Assembly (NCBI GenBank): GCA_013178155.1
Contig: JABLXH010000003.1
Coordinates: 1-64,000 of the forward strand
Reading direction: 5' to 3'
Length of the DNA: 64,000 nucleotides
Origin: Armatimonadota bacterium
Lineage (GTDB): Bacteria; Armatimonadota; Zipacnadia; Zipacnadales; UBA11051
The notes under the pieces are model-generated. The model had not been told where the DNA came from. It worked only from the letters and a program-made list of their open reading frames with translations, and did no database searches. A program made the position numbers and the translations under genes. This document shows, piece by piece, positions 51,833-59,883 of this stretch; the stretch's first letter is position 1; the number at the start of each line of letters is the position of its first letter.

Positions 51833-51904
51833 CGGCCCGATCCTCCTCTACCACTGGCGCGCAAGCCCTTGACAAGGACGGGTCTTATTGCCTACAATCC
51901 AACC

Positions 51905-52060
51905 CAGACAACAAGGTCGGAGGCAAAAAAGACCCCCTCTGGTCACTTGCTTGCGACCTCTCAGAAGCGGCGAAGCTACCAAGCACTTCCCGGGCTGCTA
52001 GCTATCGCCAACAGGATTGGCCCATCCGGTGCGGCAACACCTGATGGGCCTCAGTCTTTT
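51905..52060 (+). ncRNA. candidate non-coding RNA beside the replication-like gene
   Basis: On the plus strand TTGACA (51869-51874), an 18-bp spacer and TACAAT (51893-51898) form a promoter. A nested stem (GGCCCATC 52019-52026 with GATGGGCC 52043-52050, inner GGTG/CACC) followed by TCAGTCTTTTCT ends the unit. The transcript of about 155 nt has no start codon with a ribosome site. It runs divergently from the replication-like gene and toward the end of the MerR-like gene. Confidence 0.55.
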
Positions 52061-52061
52061 C

Positions 52062-52514
52062 TCAGGCCACGATCACCTGCTCCTTGGGGTAAGCAACCTG
52101 CTGTGCCAGCTCGCGCCAGTGAGCAACCGGCAGAATGACTTTCTGGCCTGGCTCCTCAAACAGCCTGGTTGCATCCGTGGGCGAGCCGTACACCGAGACC
52201 AGGTCGCCATCCACGACAATCAGGTAGATATCCTCCAGTGAGGCCCCATCGCGACGAAGCTGTGCCAGCAGCGAACCGATGTACTCCATGGAGTGCCCCG
52301 TGCGCCGGAGGGTAGCCGCGACGCAGGCCTCGAGCACATCACGCAGGCTCAGCAGCACCTGCTTGCGTTCACCACGCGGCGGCGCGACGCTGGCTTGCAC
52401 ATGCCCGCTTTTCAGCCAGCGCATCAGGGTCCGGTACGGCACACCGGTTAGCTCAGCCACCGTCTCAGGGGTCCACGTTTGCATGATAGAAAGTATCTTC
52501 TCCGTAAGTGCCAT
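52062..52514 (-). CDS. MerR/excisionase-like helix-turn-helix protein
   Basis: A 150-residue protein. Residues 12-45 (WTPETVAELTGVPYRTLMRWLKSGHVQ) form a MerR/Xis-type winged HTH, followed by a helical part with SLRDVLEACVAATLRR and a small C-terminal domain (LIVVDGDLVSVYG) of the DUF433-like type. ATG 52514 follows AAGAGGAG. It may control the replication-like gene or its own promoter; no partner is obvious. Its stop lies at the edge of the candidate RNA's terminator. Confidence 0.65.
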   Translation of the reverse strand: MALTEKILSIMQTWTPETVAELTGVPYRTLMRWLKSGHVQASVAPPRGERKQVLLSLRDVLEACVAATLRRTGHSMEYIGSLLAQLRRDGASLEDIYLIVVDGDLVSVYGSPTDATRLFEEPGQKVILPVAHWRELAQQVAYPKEQVIVA

Positions 52515-52530
52515 AGACTCCTCTTGCTGA

Positions 52531-53222
52531 CAGTATACAATCCAAACCCCAAGACAGGCTCAAGAGATTGTAGGACACGGCAAGACACAGCCCTCCGACC
52601 GACGCCCCTTGGGGCACCTTCCATCTTGAAGATCGCCGGCGTGTACCGGGCCCCTCTCCCCTATCGCGATTCAGCTCGCTCAGCTCCGGACCCCAACTCA
52701 GCTCAGCTCATCGGTTCGCCAAAAAGCCCCCGACCCCAAAGACGAAGCACACCCAAAGCAACCGATCCGGTGCCGAACCCATGGTCGGCGGTGCAGCCCG
52801 AGGAGAACTTTCTATGGGTTGTCTGTTGCCATAGCTGGCACCCCCGAAACTGGCCCTGCGCCCTCTGCCTGCAAATCACACCGATGCACCTGAGCGCCGA
52901 GAGTGCAAAGACTCGGGGCCACACTCCCCTACCCCACTGGCCCACCACCTATTCGTGCGACGAATGCTCCTCAGCACCGCCCGGATGCAACCCACGGGGA
53001 TGGCCCCCTGCCTGGATTGCAGTGTCGATGACAGACCGGGATCGGGAGGCTCTGCCCGCGCGAAGGGATCGGGACCGAAGACGCCTCCCTGCATGGGAGG
53101 TGCCCAGCCGCCGCGGGCCTGCCCATGGTGAACCCAGGGCAATGCGGAACGCTGTCGGGGCCGAGAAGAGGTCGGGCCCCTACGCATCGGCCAACCCGCG
53201 CCCCCCGGTCTGGTGTGAGTAG
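52531..53222. other. cytosine-rich stretch without a confident gene
   Basis: A 690-base region whose plus strand is unusually C-rich. One long plus-strand frame (52479-53222) contains scattered Cys residues (CCHSWHPRNWPCALC, CDECSSAPPGC) but overlaps the MerR-like start, has no ribosome site and shows no domain. The upstream end carries a likely -10 (TATACT on the minus strand, 52537-52532) for the MerR-like gene. I make no gene call here. Confidence 0.4.
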
Positions 53223-53543
53223 TGATCAAGCGGGCGCATAAAGCATGTTCGCAGCTAGTGACTTATGTAGTTACAAAGGAACGGAGTTGCAATGTGAAAC
53301 ATTTATATGTCTGCCTTAGTAAAGTAGTATATGAGTTATTAACTCATGGACCTTTGTGCTAATGCACTGTTGCACTTTTTCAGCTAACCGGGGCGTGGGC
53401 CAGGCGGCCGACAGCGGTCATTGCCGGGTGGGCAGTTCGACGCAGGATTGACAGGAAGCGAAGGAATTGATACGGTAGCTAAGAACTTCATTACTCGCGT
53501 AGTCAGTTACTCCATTAGTTTATGACAACGGTGTGTTCAATCC
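53223..53543. other. AT-rich region upstream of parA, possible partition site or origin
   Basis: A markedly AT-richer 320-base stretch in an otherwise GC-rich window. It holds palindromes ATGAGTT-ATT-AACTCAT (53331-53347) and AATGT-GAA-ACATT (53291-53303), a TGCAC repeat, and recurring AGTTAC words near 53270 and 53500. Such composition fits an operator/centromere for ParA or a replication origin, but no known parS or DnaA box was identified. Confidence 0.35.
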
Positions 53544-54335
53544 ATGGCCAGAGTCATCGCCATTGCGAACCAGAAGGGCGGCGTGGGGAAGACGACCACT
53601 GCCGTCAACTTGGGCGCGGCACTTAGCGAGGCGGGAAAGTCGGTCCTGCTGGTGGACATGGATCCGCAGGCGAGCCTGACGGTGCATGTGGGTCTTGACG
53701 ACGGGGACGAGCGGCGGTCGGTGGCCGATGTGCTGGAGGAGGGGGTGAGCGCCGAGACCGCTTTGGTGCGGAAGCAGTTGGGGCTGTTTGATGTGGTTCC
53801 CTCAAGCATTGACCTGGCGGGGCTGGAACTGAGTCTTAGCGGCGTGGTAGGGCGGGAGAGCGTGCTGCGGGGGGCACTGGGACGCTGGGTAGAGCGGTAC
53901 GACTACGTGCTGATTGACTGCCCACCATCCCTGGGGCTGCTGACGGTAAACTGCCTGGTGGCGGCGCGGGAAGTGTTCATCCCTTTGCAGACGGAGTGGT
54001 TCGCGCTGCGTGGGCTGGCGCAGTTGCTGCAGTCCATTGAGGTGGTCAGGAAGCGAGTGAACCGGCGTCTGCGGATCAGCGGGGTGATTGCGTGCATGTA
54101 CCAGGGGCGGCGGCGGCTGTGTGACGAGGTGCTGGAGGCGATCCGGGCACGTTTTCCGGAGCAGTTGTTCAGCACCGTGATCCGAGACAACATTCGGCTG
54201 GCAGAGGCGCCCAGCTATGGGCTGCCGGTGACGCTGTATGAGACAGGAGCGCGGGGCAGTGAGGACTACCGATCGTTGGCGCGGGAAGTGATAGCGCAGG
54301 AGGCCGCGACGGAGGTTCAGGATGGCAAAGCGTAA
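53544..54335 (+). CDS. ParA-family partition ATPase
   Basis: A 263-residue ATPase. The deviant Walker A is NQKGGVGKTTTAVNLGAAL, A' is VLLVDMDPQASLT and Walker B is VLIDCPPSLGLLTVN. It lacks the N-terminal HTH of large plasmid ParAs, so it belongs to the Soj-like short type. ATP-bound ParA coats the nucleoid and is moved by its partner. It overlaps the next gene by 14 bases, which points to a two-gene partition operon rather than a chromosomal soj-spo0J pair: the partner is not a full ParB. Confidence 0.85.
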   Translation: MARVIAIANQKGGVGKTTTAVNLGAALSEAGKSVLLVDMDPQASLTVHVGLDDGDERRSVADVLEEGVSAETALVRKQLGLFDVVPSSIDLAGLELSLSGVVGRESVLRGALGRWVERYDYVLIDCPPSLGLLTVNCLVAAREVFIPLQTEWFALRGLAQLLQSIEVVRKRVNRRLRISGVIACMYQGRRRLCDEVLEAIRARFPEQLFSTVIRDNIRLAEAPSYGLPVTLYETGARGSEDYRSLAREVIAQEAATEVQDGKA

Positions 54336-54702
54336 GGCGATGGGCCGTGACCCGCTGGGTTGGATTGGCGAAAGCGACGACGTGGCGGTGGCATCCGAGG
54401 AGCAGGCGCCGGTGGCGATTGTGGAGCCGAAGGTGGGGGAGAGAGGAATTGAGGAGGGGCCTAAGTTCCTGAGTTATGAAGTAATGACGGCGCGCCTTCG
54501 CAGTGACCAGGTGGACATGCTGAGCGCACTCGAACGCCAGATCATGCGCGGGCGGCGGCACAAGGGCGAGCGGATCACAAAGAACTCACTGCTGCGTGCA
54601 GCCGTCGACGTGTTGGCAACGCTGCAGTTCGACGTTCGAGGGATCGGGAGTGAGGAGGAGTTGCGCGAACGTGTTTTGGCCGCCCGGAGGGCGGAGCGTT
54701 GA
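54322..54702 (+). CDS. small ParA partner, probable DNA-binding protein
   Basis: A 126-residue protein. A basic start (MAKRKAMGRDPLGWIGES) leads to an acidic, flexible middle and a C-terminal part (SYEVMTARLRSDQVDMLSALERQIM, GERITKNSLLRAAVDVLATL) that looks like a ribbon-helix-helix domain. The conserved basic N-terminal peptide is of the kind that stimulates ParA ATPases. It overlaps parA by 14 bases. It could bind a centromere in the AT-rich region upstream, or position a cargo other than DNA. No family was recognised with certainty. Confidence 0.6.
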   Translation: MAKRKAMGRDPLGWIGESDDVAVASEEQAPVAIVEPKVGERGIEEGPKFLSYEVMTARLRSDQVDMLSALERQIMRGRRHKGERITKNSLLRAAVDVLATLQFDVRGIGSEEELRERVLAARRAER

Positions 54703-54806
54703 GGGGGCTGGTGACTGTGCGGTGGGGCGGCAAGTTACGATGCCCTCACGGGGGGAAATACTGCGTATGAGTGGCACCACGCCCGGGTTGATCTCCGGAT
54801 GACGCT

Positions 54807-56396
54807 ATGACAGTGAACACAGAGGATAAGGGCGAGGCGCGCGTGCCAGTGGAAGCGAACACCTCGGTTGGGGAGCGGGCGGTCAAGGACACGACGAAGC
54901 AGTTCGCGGCGCAGTTGGTCGTGGGCGCGGTTGCGGTCGGCTTCTCGGCGTGGCTGAACCGACTGCTTCCGGCTAAAGAACTGGCGCTGTGGCCCGTCTG
55001 CACCAGCATCGGCGGTCTTGTGGCGACCTTTGCTTCCTTCGGTCTGGGCGACACCTTTGTGCGGCTGGTGCCCAGCCTGATTGCGCGGGGCGAGCGAGAG
55101 GAGGCCAGTGCCGTCCTGCGCACGGGCCTACTGACCAATGTATTGGCTTGTGCTGTGCTGTCGGTCGCGGTCTACACGCTGGCCACGCCGATGGCGCGTT
55201 ACCTGCTGCACGATGTGGCTCAGGCGCCCCTCGTGCAGAGCATGGCGATGGCAGCCTTCCTGCAGGCGGTGGCTGAGCGGCTGAGTTGGGCCCAGTCGGC
55301 GGTTCAGCAGTTCGGCAAGAAGGCCATCACTGTTGTGGTTACCGGTGTCACTCGCGTCCCGCTGGCGGTGGCCCTGTACCTGGCCATGGACGGCCCTCGC
55401 GGCGTGATTCTGGCCCTGACGATCGTGCCCCTGCTGTCCTGCGTGCTATCGTTGTGGTGGCTTTGGCCGCACCTGCGCGTGACACGCCGGCTGTATTCCT
55501 GGCGCTCATTGCTGAGCTTCTCGCTTCCCTATTACGGCGTGTCGCTGATTGGGCTGCTGCGGGGCCGCGTGAACAACCTGGTGATAGCTCTCCTGGTCAA
55601 GCCGGAGGTGTTGGCTACCTACTTCGTGGCGGAAAGTGTCTCCGGGTACGTGGACGCGCTGAACGGCTTTGCCATCAAGGCGATCACGCCAAAGATTGCC
55701 GAGAAAAACGCTCTGGAGCCCGCGGCCGCCCGGCAGGTCTTTGCCAAGTGTCTGCGTTACGCGTTTATATTCCTGTTGCCTTTGCATGTGATGGTAGCCG
55801 TGGCAGCGACACCGCTACTGCGGCTGTACGGAGGAGCCAAATACGCCGATGCGGGAGCGGTGCTGGTGGTGATGTGCGCGGGCCTGTTCATCGGAGTGCT
55901 CTACCAGGTGCACCGCGCGCACATTCATGTCCTGGCGAAACCTGCCCACCTCTTCTGGCTGGGAGTTACTGGAGGTGCCGGCAACGTTATCTCGATGCTT
56001 CTGCTGGTACCGCCCCTGGGGGCCCTGGGTGCGGCCTTGAGTGACGGTACGGTCGCCCTGATGCAGCTTGTCATCTCGGGGGCCATCCTGCGCCGCACAC
56101 TGCGCCTGATCTACAACTATCGAGCCTGGCTGTCAGGGATCTTTGCCAGCGCGGTGGCTGGGCTGCTGCTGTGGTCTGCCGGTCCACTCTGGCAGGAGCA
56201 CGCCTGGCGGGTGCTGCCGCTGCTGGTGGTGGTCAGCCTCTGTTATGTGCTGGCCCTGACCCGGCAGCTAACCACCTCGGATGTGGTCGTGATGACCAGC
56301 GCTCTGCCTGCGCGATTGCGAAACAGTCGGGGCGGTGAGGCCGTGGTCGCCAGCCTCACGTGGCTGCTGGTGAGCAACGGAAAGAGGGAGACATGA
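54807..56396 (+). CDS. polysaccharide flippase, Wzx/MATE-like
   Basis: A 529-residue protein with about 14 predicted helices. It has the polysaccharide-biosynthesis-protein signature FAAQLVVGAVAVGFSAWLNRLL near the N-terminus and the conserved mid-helix SLPYYGVSLIGLLRGRVNNLVI. It moves lipid-linked repeat units across the inner membrane. It is the first gene of the downstream EPS operon and overlaps the next gene by four bases (ATGA). The short gap after the ParA partner gene shows no clear promoter, so the start of this operon is uncertain. Confidence 0.85.
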   Translation: MTVNTEDKGEARVPVEANTSVGERAVKDTTKQFAAQLVVGAVAVGFSAWLNRLLPAKELALWPVCTSIGGLVATFASFGLGDTFVRLVPSLIARGEREEASAVLRTGLLTNVLACAVLSVAVYTLATPMARYLLHDVAQAPLVQSMAMAAFLQAVAERLSWAQSAVQQFGKKAITVVVTGVTRVPLAVALYLAMDGPRGVILALTIVPLLSCVLSLWWLWPHLRVTRRLYSWRSLLSFSLPYYGVSLIGLLRGRVNNLVIALLVKPEVLATYFVAESVSGYVDALNGFAIKAITPKIAEKNALEPAAARQVFAKCLRYAFIFLLPLHVMVAVAATPLLRLYGGAKYADAGAVLVVMCAGLFIGVLYQVHRAHIHVLAKPAHLFWLGVTGGAGNVISMLLLVPPLGALGAALSDGTVALMQLVISGAILRRTLRLIYNYRAWLSGIFASAVAGLLLWSAGPLWQEHAWRVLPLLVVVSLCYVLALTRQLTTSDVVVMTSALPARLRNSRGGEAVVASLTWLLVSNGKRET

Positions 56397-57952
56397 AGTC
56401 ATTGGTGGAGGACCAGAGCCCGCCATCTGTGTCTCCCCGGGCTGGCACGGGCTTGGTCGCCAGATTGCCGCGACCGGTCCTCATCGGGGTGGGCGCGGGC
56501 CTGCTTGTCACTCTCGTGACCGCAGTCGCGGTGGTCTGGTACGACGCGACCGTCGCTGTCGCGGCGCCCTTTGTGGTGGCTGCGCTGTACTTGACGATCC
56601 GCTGGCCGCTGGGGGCCTACATCGTCTGCCTGTGCATGGTCTCGATTGTCCCGGTCGAGAACAGCTTTCTGAGGTTCTGGGTGCCCTACTGGACACAGGC
56701 CATGATCCCGCTGCTGGTTATTGGCGCCTTGCTGCCACGACTGAGAGCCCGGGACGAGCAACGGCTGGACCTGAGACTGGCTGATGTCCTGGTGCTGGCG
56801 TTCATCATGCTGGGCTATCTGGCCATCTTCCGGGAGCAGGGGAGAGGGGGCAATTTCAAGTGGTACACCAACGAAGTCGCCTTCCCCATACTCCTGTACT
56901 TCGTGGCCCGCTGGCTACCGATCGGACGCAAGGAGCTCCGCCTCCAGTTACGCTGGCAGTTGCTCTTCGCTGGCTTACTGGCAGCCGAGATGGTGCTGAC
57001 ACCCCTCATCGGCAGAGACCTATTCTATGGCTATAAGTTCGTGGGACTTGGGCATGTACCGGTGGGCGTGTCGGGGATTGTCTCGGACACGGTGGCCTAC
57101 ATCTCCCTGTGGCTACCGTTGTTCCTGTATGCCGCGGCTACCAACCTGCCGGGAATCAGGCAGCGCCATCGCCGTTTCTGGCAGATAGTGGCCGTCTTGA
57201 GTCTGCTGGCAACGCTGGCCACCACGGAGCGCACCGGCGCTCTCTCGATACCCATCGTCGGCCTGATCTGTCTGACCCACCGCCGTCTGCGCCGTTATGT
57301 GCTGTGGGGCCTTTTCCTGCTGCCTCCGGTCCTGTTTGCGTGGTTGGTGTCGCCCATCGGCGGCAAAGTCCAAGGGCGCCTGTCGAGGTTACGGAACGAG
57401 GGCGAAGGTTTTGAGCGCCGGATCTACCGCCAGAAAGCCTGGAACGTCATCAAGTCACCGGACTGGAACTGGCTCCATGGCACTGGTTTCGGGGGTCTTA
57501 CACCGCGCTCGCGGAATGCGGTTTCAGAGACGGAGTGGGTCTATGACTACAACTGGCAGGATTTCCGCCCCGTAGACAACTTCGCCTCGCGGCCCATACA
57601 CTGCTCGCCGCTGTCCGTGCTGGGGGAGTACGGACTTGGAGGCATGGCCCTGCTCATAGGCGTCGTCGTGTGCATCATACGTGCGTTTCTGCAAGCGTAC
57701 CGCCTGGCCCGCGATCAGGGACTGGCCTTTGACTCCACTCTTTGTACGGCCATGGGCGCGGCGCTGGCTGCGGTACTGGCCAATGCCATGTACCACAACA
57801 CCGATCAAGTCATTCAGGTGATCATGGTCCTGTGGTCGGCCGCGGGGCTCATTATCGGGCATCCGGAGGCCTTTGTGGTGGGGCGCGACGAGATGTCGGA
57901 GAGTGTGGTATCAGCCCAGCCCGCGCAGTTGGGCCGTGTCGTGAGACCCTGA
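56393..57952 (+). CDS. O-antigen ligase/polymerase-like membrane protein
   Basis: A 519-residue protein with about 11 helices. A long periplasmic loop (about 330-420) contains ERRIYRQKAWNVIKSPDWNWLHGTGFGG and RPIHCSPLSVLGEYG; the last matches the H-containing Wzy_C/O-antigen ligase motif (HN/HC..L..L.E.G). ATG 56393 with AAAGAGGGAG upstream overlaps the flippase stop. It polymerises or transfers the exported glycan. WaaL versus Wzy cannot be decided by sequence alone. Confidence 0.75.
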   Translation: MKSLVEDQSPPSVSPRAGTGLVARLPRPVLIGVGAGLLVTLVTAVAVVWYDATVAVAAPFVVAALYLTIRWPLGAYIVCLCMVSIVPVENSFLRFWVPYWTQAMIPLLVIGALLPRLRARDEQRLDLRLADVLVLAFIMLGYLAIFREQGRGGNFKWYTNEVAFPILLYFVARWLPIGRKELRLQLRWQLLFAGLLAAEMVLTPLIGRDLFYGYKFVGLGHVPVGVSGIVSDTVAYISLWLPLFLYAAATNLPGIRQRHRRFWQIVAVLSLLATLATTERTGALSIPIVGLICLTHRRLRRYVLWGLFLLPPVLFAWLVSPIGGKVQGRLSRLRNEGEGFERRIYRQKAWNVIKSPDWNWLHGTGFGGLTPRSRNAVSETEWVYDYNWQDFRPVDNFASRPIHCSPLSVLGEYGLGGMALLIGVVVCIIRAFLQAYRLARDQGLAFDSTLCTAMGAALAAVLANAMYHNTDQVIQVIMVLWSAAGLIIGHPEAFVVGRDEMSESVVSAQPAQLGRVVRP

Positions 57953-57975
57953 CTTCTTGGGGGGACGTTTCTGCA

Positions 57976-58602
57976 ATGGCAGGCCATCGACTCCACGAAC
58001 GCATCTGGCGCCGGTTGCAGACCGAGGGACTGGGTCGGACAGTCCGTCGTGCCCTGCGGGCGGCACAAAGGCGTGTGATCCGCCATGTTGTGGTGCCCTA
58101 TTACGGCATTGACTTGACCAAGCCGGTCCCACAAGTCAGGGCACGCGTGCCGGTCGAGTTTCGCTGGGCCACCAGCGAGGAAGTTAAGGCCATGGTGGCG
58201 CTGATGCCGGCCAACGAACAGGCCAACGAACGCCGCGAAGGCCGCCCAGGCGACCGCCATTGGGTGGGGGTCGTGGACGGCGCAATCGTTTTCATCGTCT
58301 GCGTTAGCCCTGGGCGCGAAGTTCCGCCCAGTCTCCAGTCGTGGGTCGGAGAGCCACAGGCAGCGGTGTACCTGCGTGGCGTTTACACACTCCCGGAGCA
58401 CCGGGGTGGAGGCCTGATGGCGGCGGCGCTCGCCAGCGTCTTCACTGCTCTGGCTGCGGAGGGGACGAAGTACGCGTGGGCACGCGCCCGCTATGACAAC
58501 ATCCCCTCGCTGCGGTCCCAGATCAAGGCAGGCATGAACATCATTGGCGCCGAGAGTTACTGGCAGGTACTGGGATTGCGCTGTGGCACGGAATGGACCT
58601 AG
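57976..58602 (+). CDS. GNAT N-acetyltransferase
   Basis: A 208-residue protein. A basic N-terminal part (about 65 residues) precedes a GNAT domain with YLRGVYTLPEHRGGGLMAAALASVF (acetyl-CoA binding R/Q-x-x-G-x-G/A variant) and ARYDNIPSLRSQIKAGMNII. It differs from the BioF2-like paralogues. ATG 57976 follows a GGGGGG ribosome site. It lies in the EPS operon, so acetylation of a sugar or lipid intermediate is likely. Confidence 0.7.
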   Translation: MAGHRLHERIWRRLQTEGLGRTVRRALRAAQRRVIRHVVVPYYGIDLTKPVPQVRARVPVEFRWATSEEVKAMVALMPANEQANERREGRPGDRHWVGVVDGAIVFIVCVSPGREVPPSLQSWVGEPQAAVYLRGVYTLPEHRGGGLMAAALASVFTALAAEGTKYAWARARYDNIPSLRSQIKAGMNIIGAESYWQVLGLRCGTEWT

Positions 58603-58643
58603 TAGCGGCCGGTATCGCTCCCCTGACAGAGAAGAGGGCCCCC

Positions 58644-59858
58644 ATGGGCACACAGCAGGACCCGTTGGCAGCACAGAGTCCCGAGAGGGCCGCAAGCCCT
58701 GAGGCGCGCGGGCGAGTGGCCGTGGTTGCGCCAACGCCGAGTGTGCTGAAGCTTCTGATCCCGGACATCGAGATCCCCGGCGTCGCCTTTGGCAAGGGAG
58801 GTGGGGGAGCAGAGCTGCAGGCGACCCGCATCGGTCAGGCGCTGGCCGAGCGCGGTTGGGACGTGACGTTCATCATCAAGAACTGGGGACAGAGCGAACA
58901 ACAGGTCAGCGACCGCATCCGCATCATTAACGCGCACGATGGCCTGGGACGCGGGGGCGGGCCGTGGGGGATGGTGAGCCATGTGCTACCCAGGTATTGG
59001 AGCGCCCTGCGCCGCGCTGCTGCCGACCTCTATTTCCACCGCGGCCTCAGCAGCTTTGCGGGCTGGTCAGCCCTGTTCTGCCGGAACCACAGGCGCAAAC
59101 TGATCATCTCCCTCGCTAGCAACATGGACGTCAACCGGCCCGGAGAGGGGCCGGTCCATGAGTTCAAGGGTTTCGAGCGGCGGCTGGCCGAGTACGCCAA
59201 GCAACATGCGGCGCTCACGGTGGCCCAGACCCGCCACCAGCAGGAGCTCTACGAGGCCCAGTACAAACCTCCTTGCATCCGGATCCCCAACATGGTGGAG
59301 ATCGGTCCCGACCCTGGTCCCTTCGCCCCGGAGCCGCTGATCCTCTGGGCAGGATCCATGCGCCCGGGCAAACGGCCCGAGATGGCGCTTGAGGTCGCGG
59401 CTCGTCTGCCCGAGGTGCGCTTCGCTCTGGCGGGCGGGCCTGTCAGAGGCGGAGACGCATACTTTGAAGGCCTCTGCCAGCAGGCTGCCAGACTGCCCAA
59501 TGTGGAGATGCTGGGCTGGGTGCCCCAGGAGCACATGCGCGAGCAGTACGAACGCGCGTGGGGTTTGCTGATGACCGCGCCGCCGGATCGCGAGGGCTTC
59601 CCCAACGTGCTGCTGCAGGCCTGGGAGCGCGGGCGTCCCACGGTCTCGTCCTTTGAGCCTGACCAGATCATGGAGGAACAGGGCATCGGCTTCCGTGCTC
59701 AGACCGTGGAGGAGATGACCGAGGCGCTGCGCCTTCTGTGCCACGATCCCGCTATGGCCCAACGCATGGGGCAGGCCGCCCGCGAGTACGCCATCGCCCA
59801 TCATTCTCCACAGGCGATTGCCGCGGCCTGGGATCAGGCCCTGGTGGCACTGCTATGA
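58644..59858 (+). CDS. glycosyltransferase family 4 protein (EPS operon, copy 1)
   Basis: A 404-residue GT-B protein: FGKGGGGAELQATRIGQALAE, DLYFHRGLSSFAGWSALF, the donor-domain start LILWAGSMRPGKRPEMAL and DREGFPNVLLQAWERGRPTV with the ExxxxxxxE type site. ATG 58644 follows AGAAGAGGG. It is a paralogue of 62289 (shared motifs GGAELQ.K/T..A.RLA.RGW, AEADIYFQ/LYFHRG, EGFPNTFL/VLL.AWGRGRP). The pair may add successive sugars. Confidence 0.8.
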   Translation: MGTQQDPLAAQSPERAASPEARGRVAVVAPTPSVLKLLIPDIEIPGVAFGKGGGGAELQATRIGQALAERGWDVTFIIKNWGQSEQQVSDRIRIINAHDGLGRGGGPWGMVSHVLPRYWSALRRAAADLYFHRGLSSFAGWSALFCRNHRRKLIISLASNMDVNRPGEGPVHEFKGFERRLAEYAKQHAALTVAQTRHQQELYEAQYKPPCIRIPNMVEIGPDPGPFAPEPLILWAGSMRPGKRPEMALEVAARLPEVRFALAGGPVRGGDAYFEGLCQQAARLPNVEMLGWVPQEHMREQYERAWGLLMTAPPDREGFPNVLLQAWERGRPTVSSFEPDQIMEEQGIGFRAQTVEEMTEALRLLCHDPAMAQRMGQAAREYAIAHHSPQAIAAAWDQALVALL

Positions 59859-59883
59859 GGCCACTACCGGCGAGACCAGCAGC

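Noticed and set aside
52532-52564. CTTGA and CTTGG 11 bp apart before the MerR-like gene
   Set aside because: The distance to the -10 (16) differs from the other CTTGA promoters (12-14), and no -35 fits at 16-18 bp.
52479-53222. Long plus-strand open frame with scattered Cys residues
   Set aside because: Overlaps the start of the MerR-like gene, lacks a ribosome site, is rich in Pro/Arg as expected for a C-rich non-coding strand, and has no recognisable domain.
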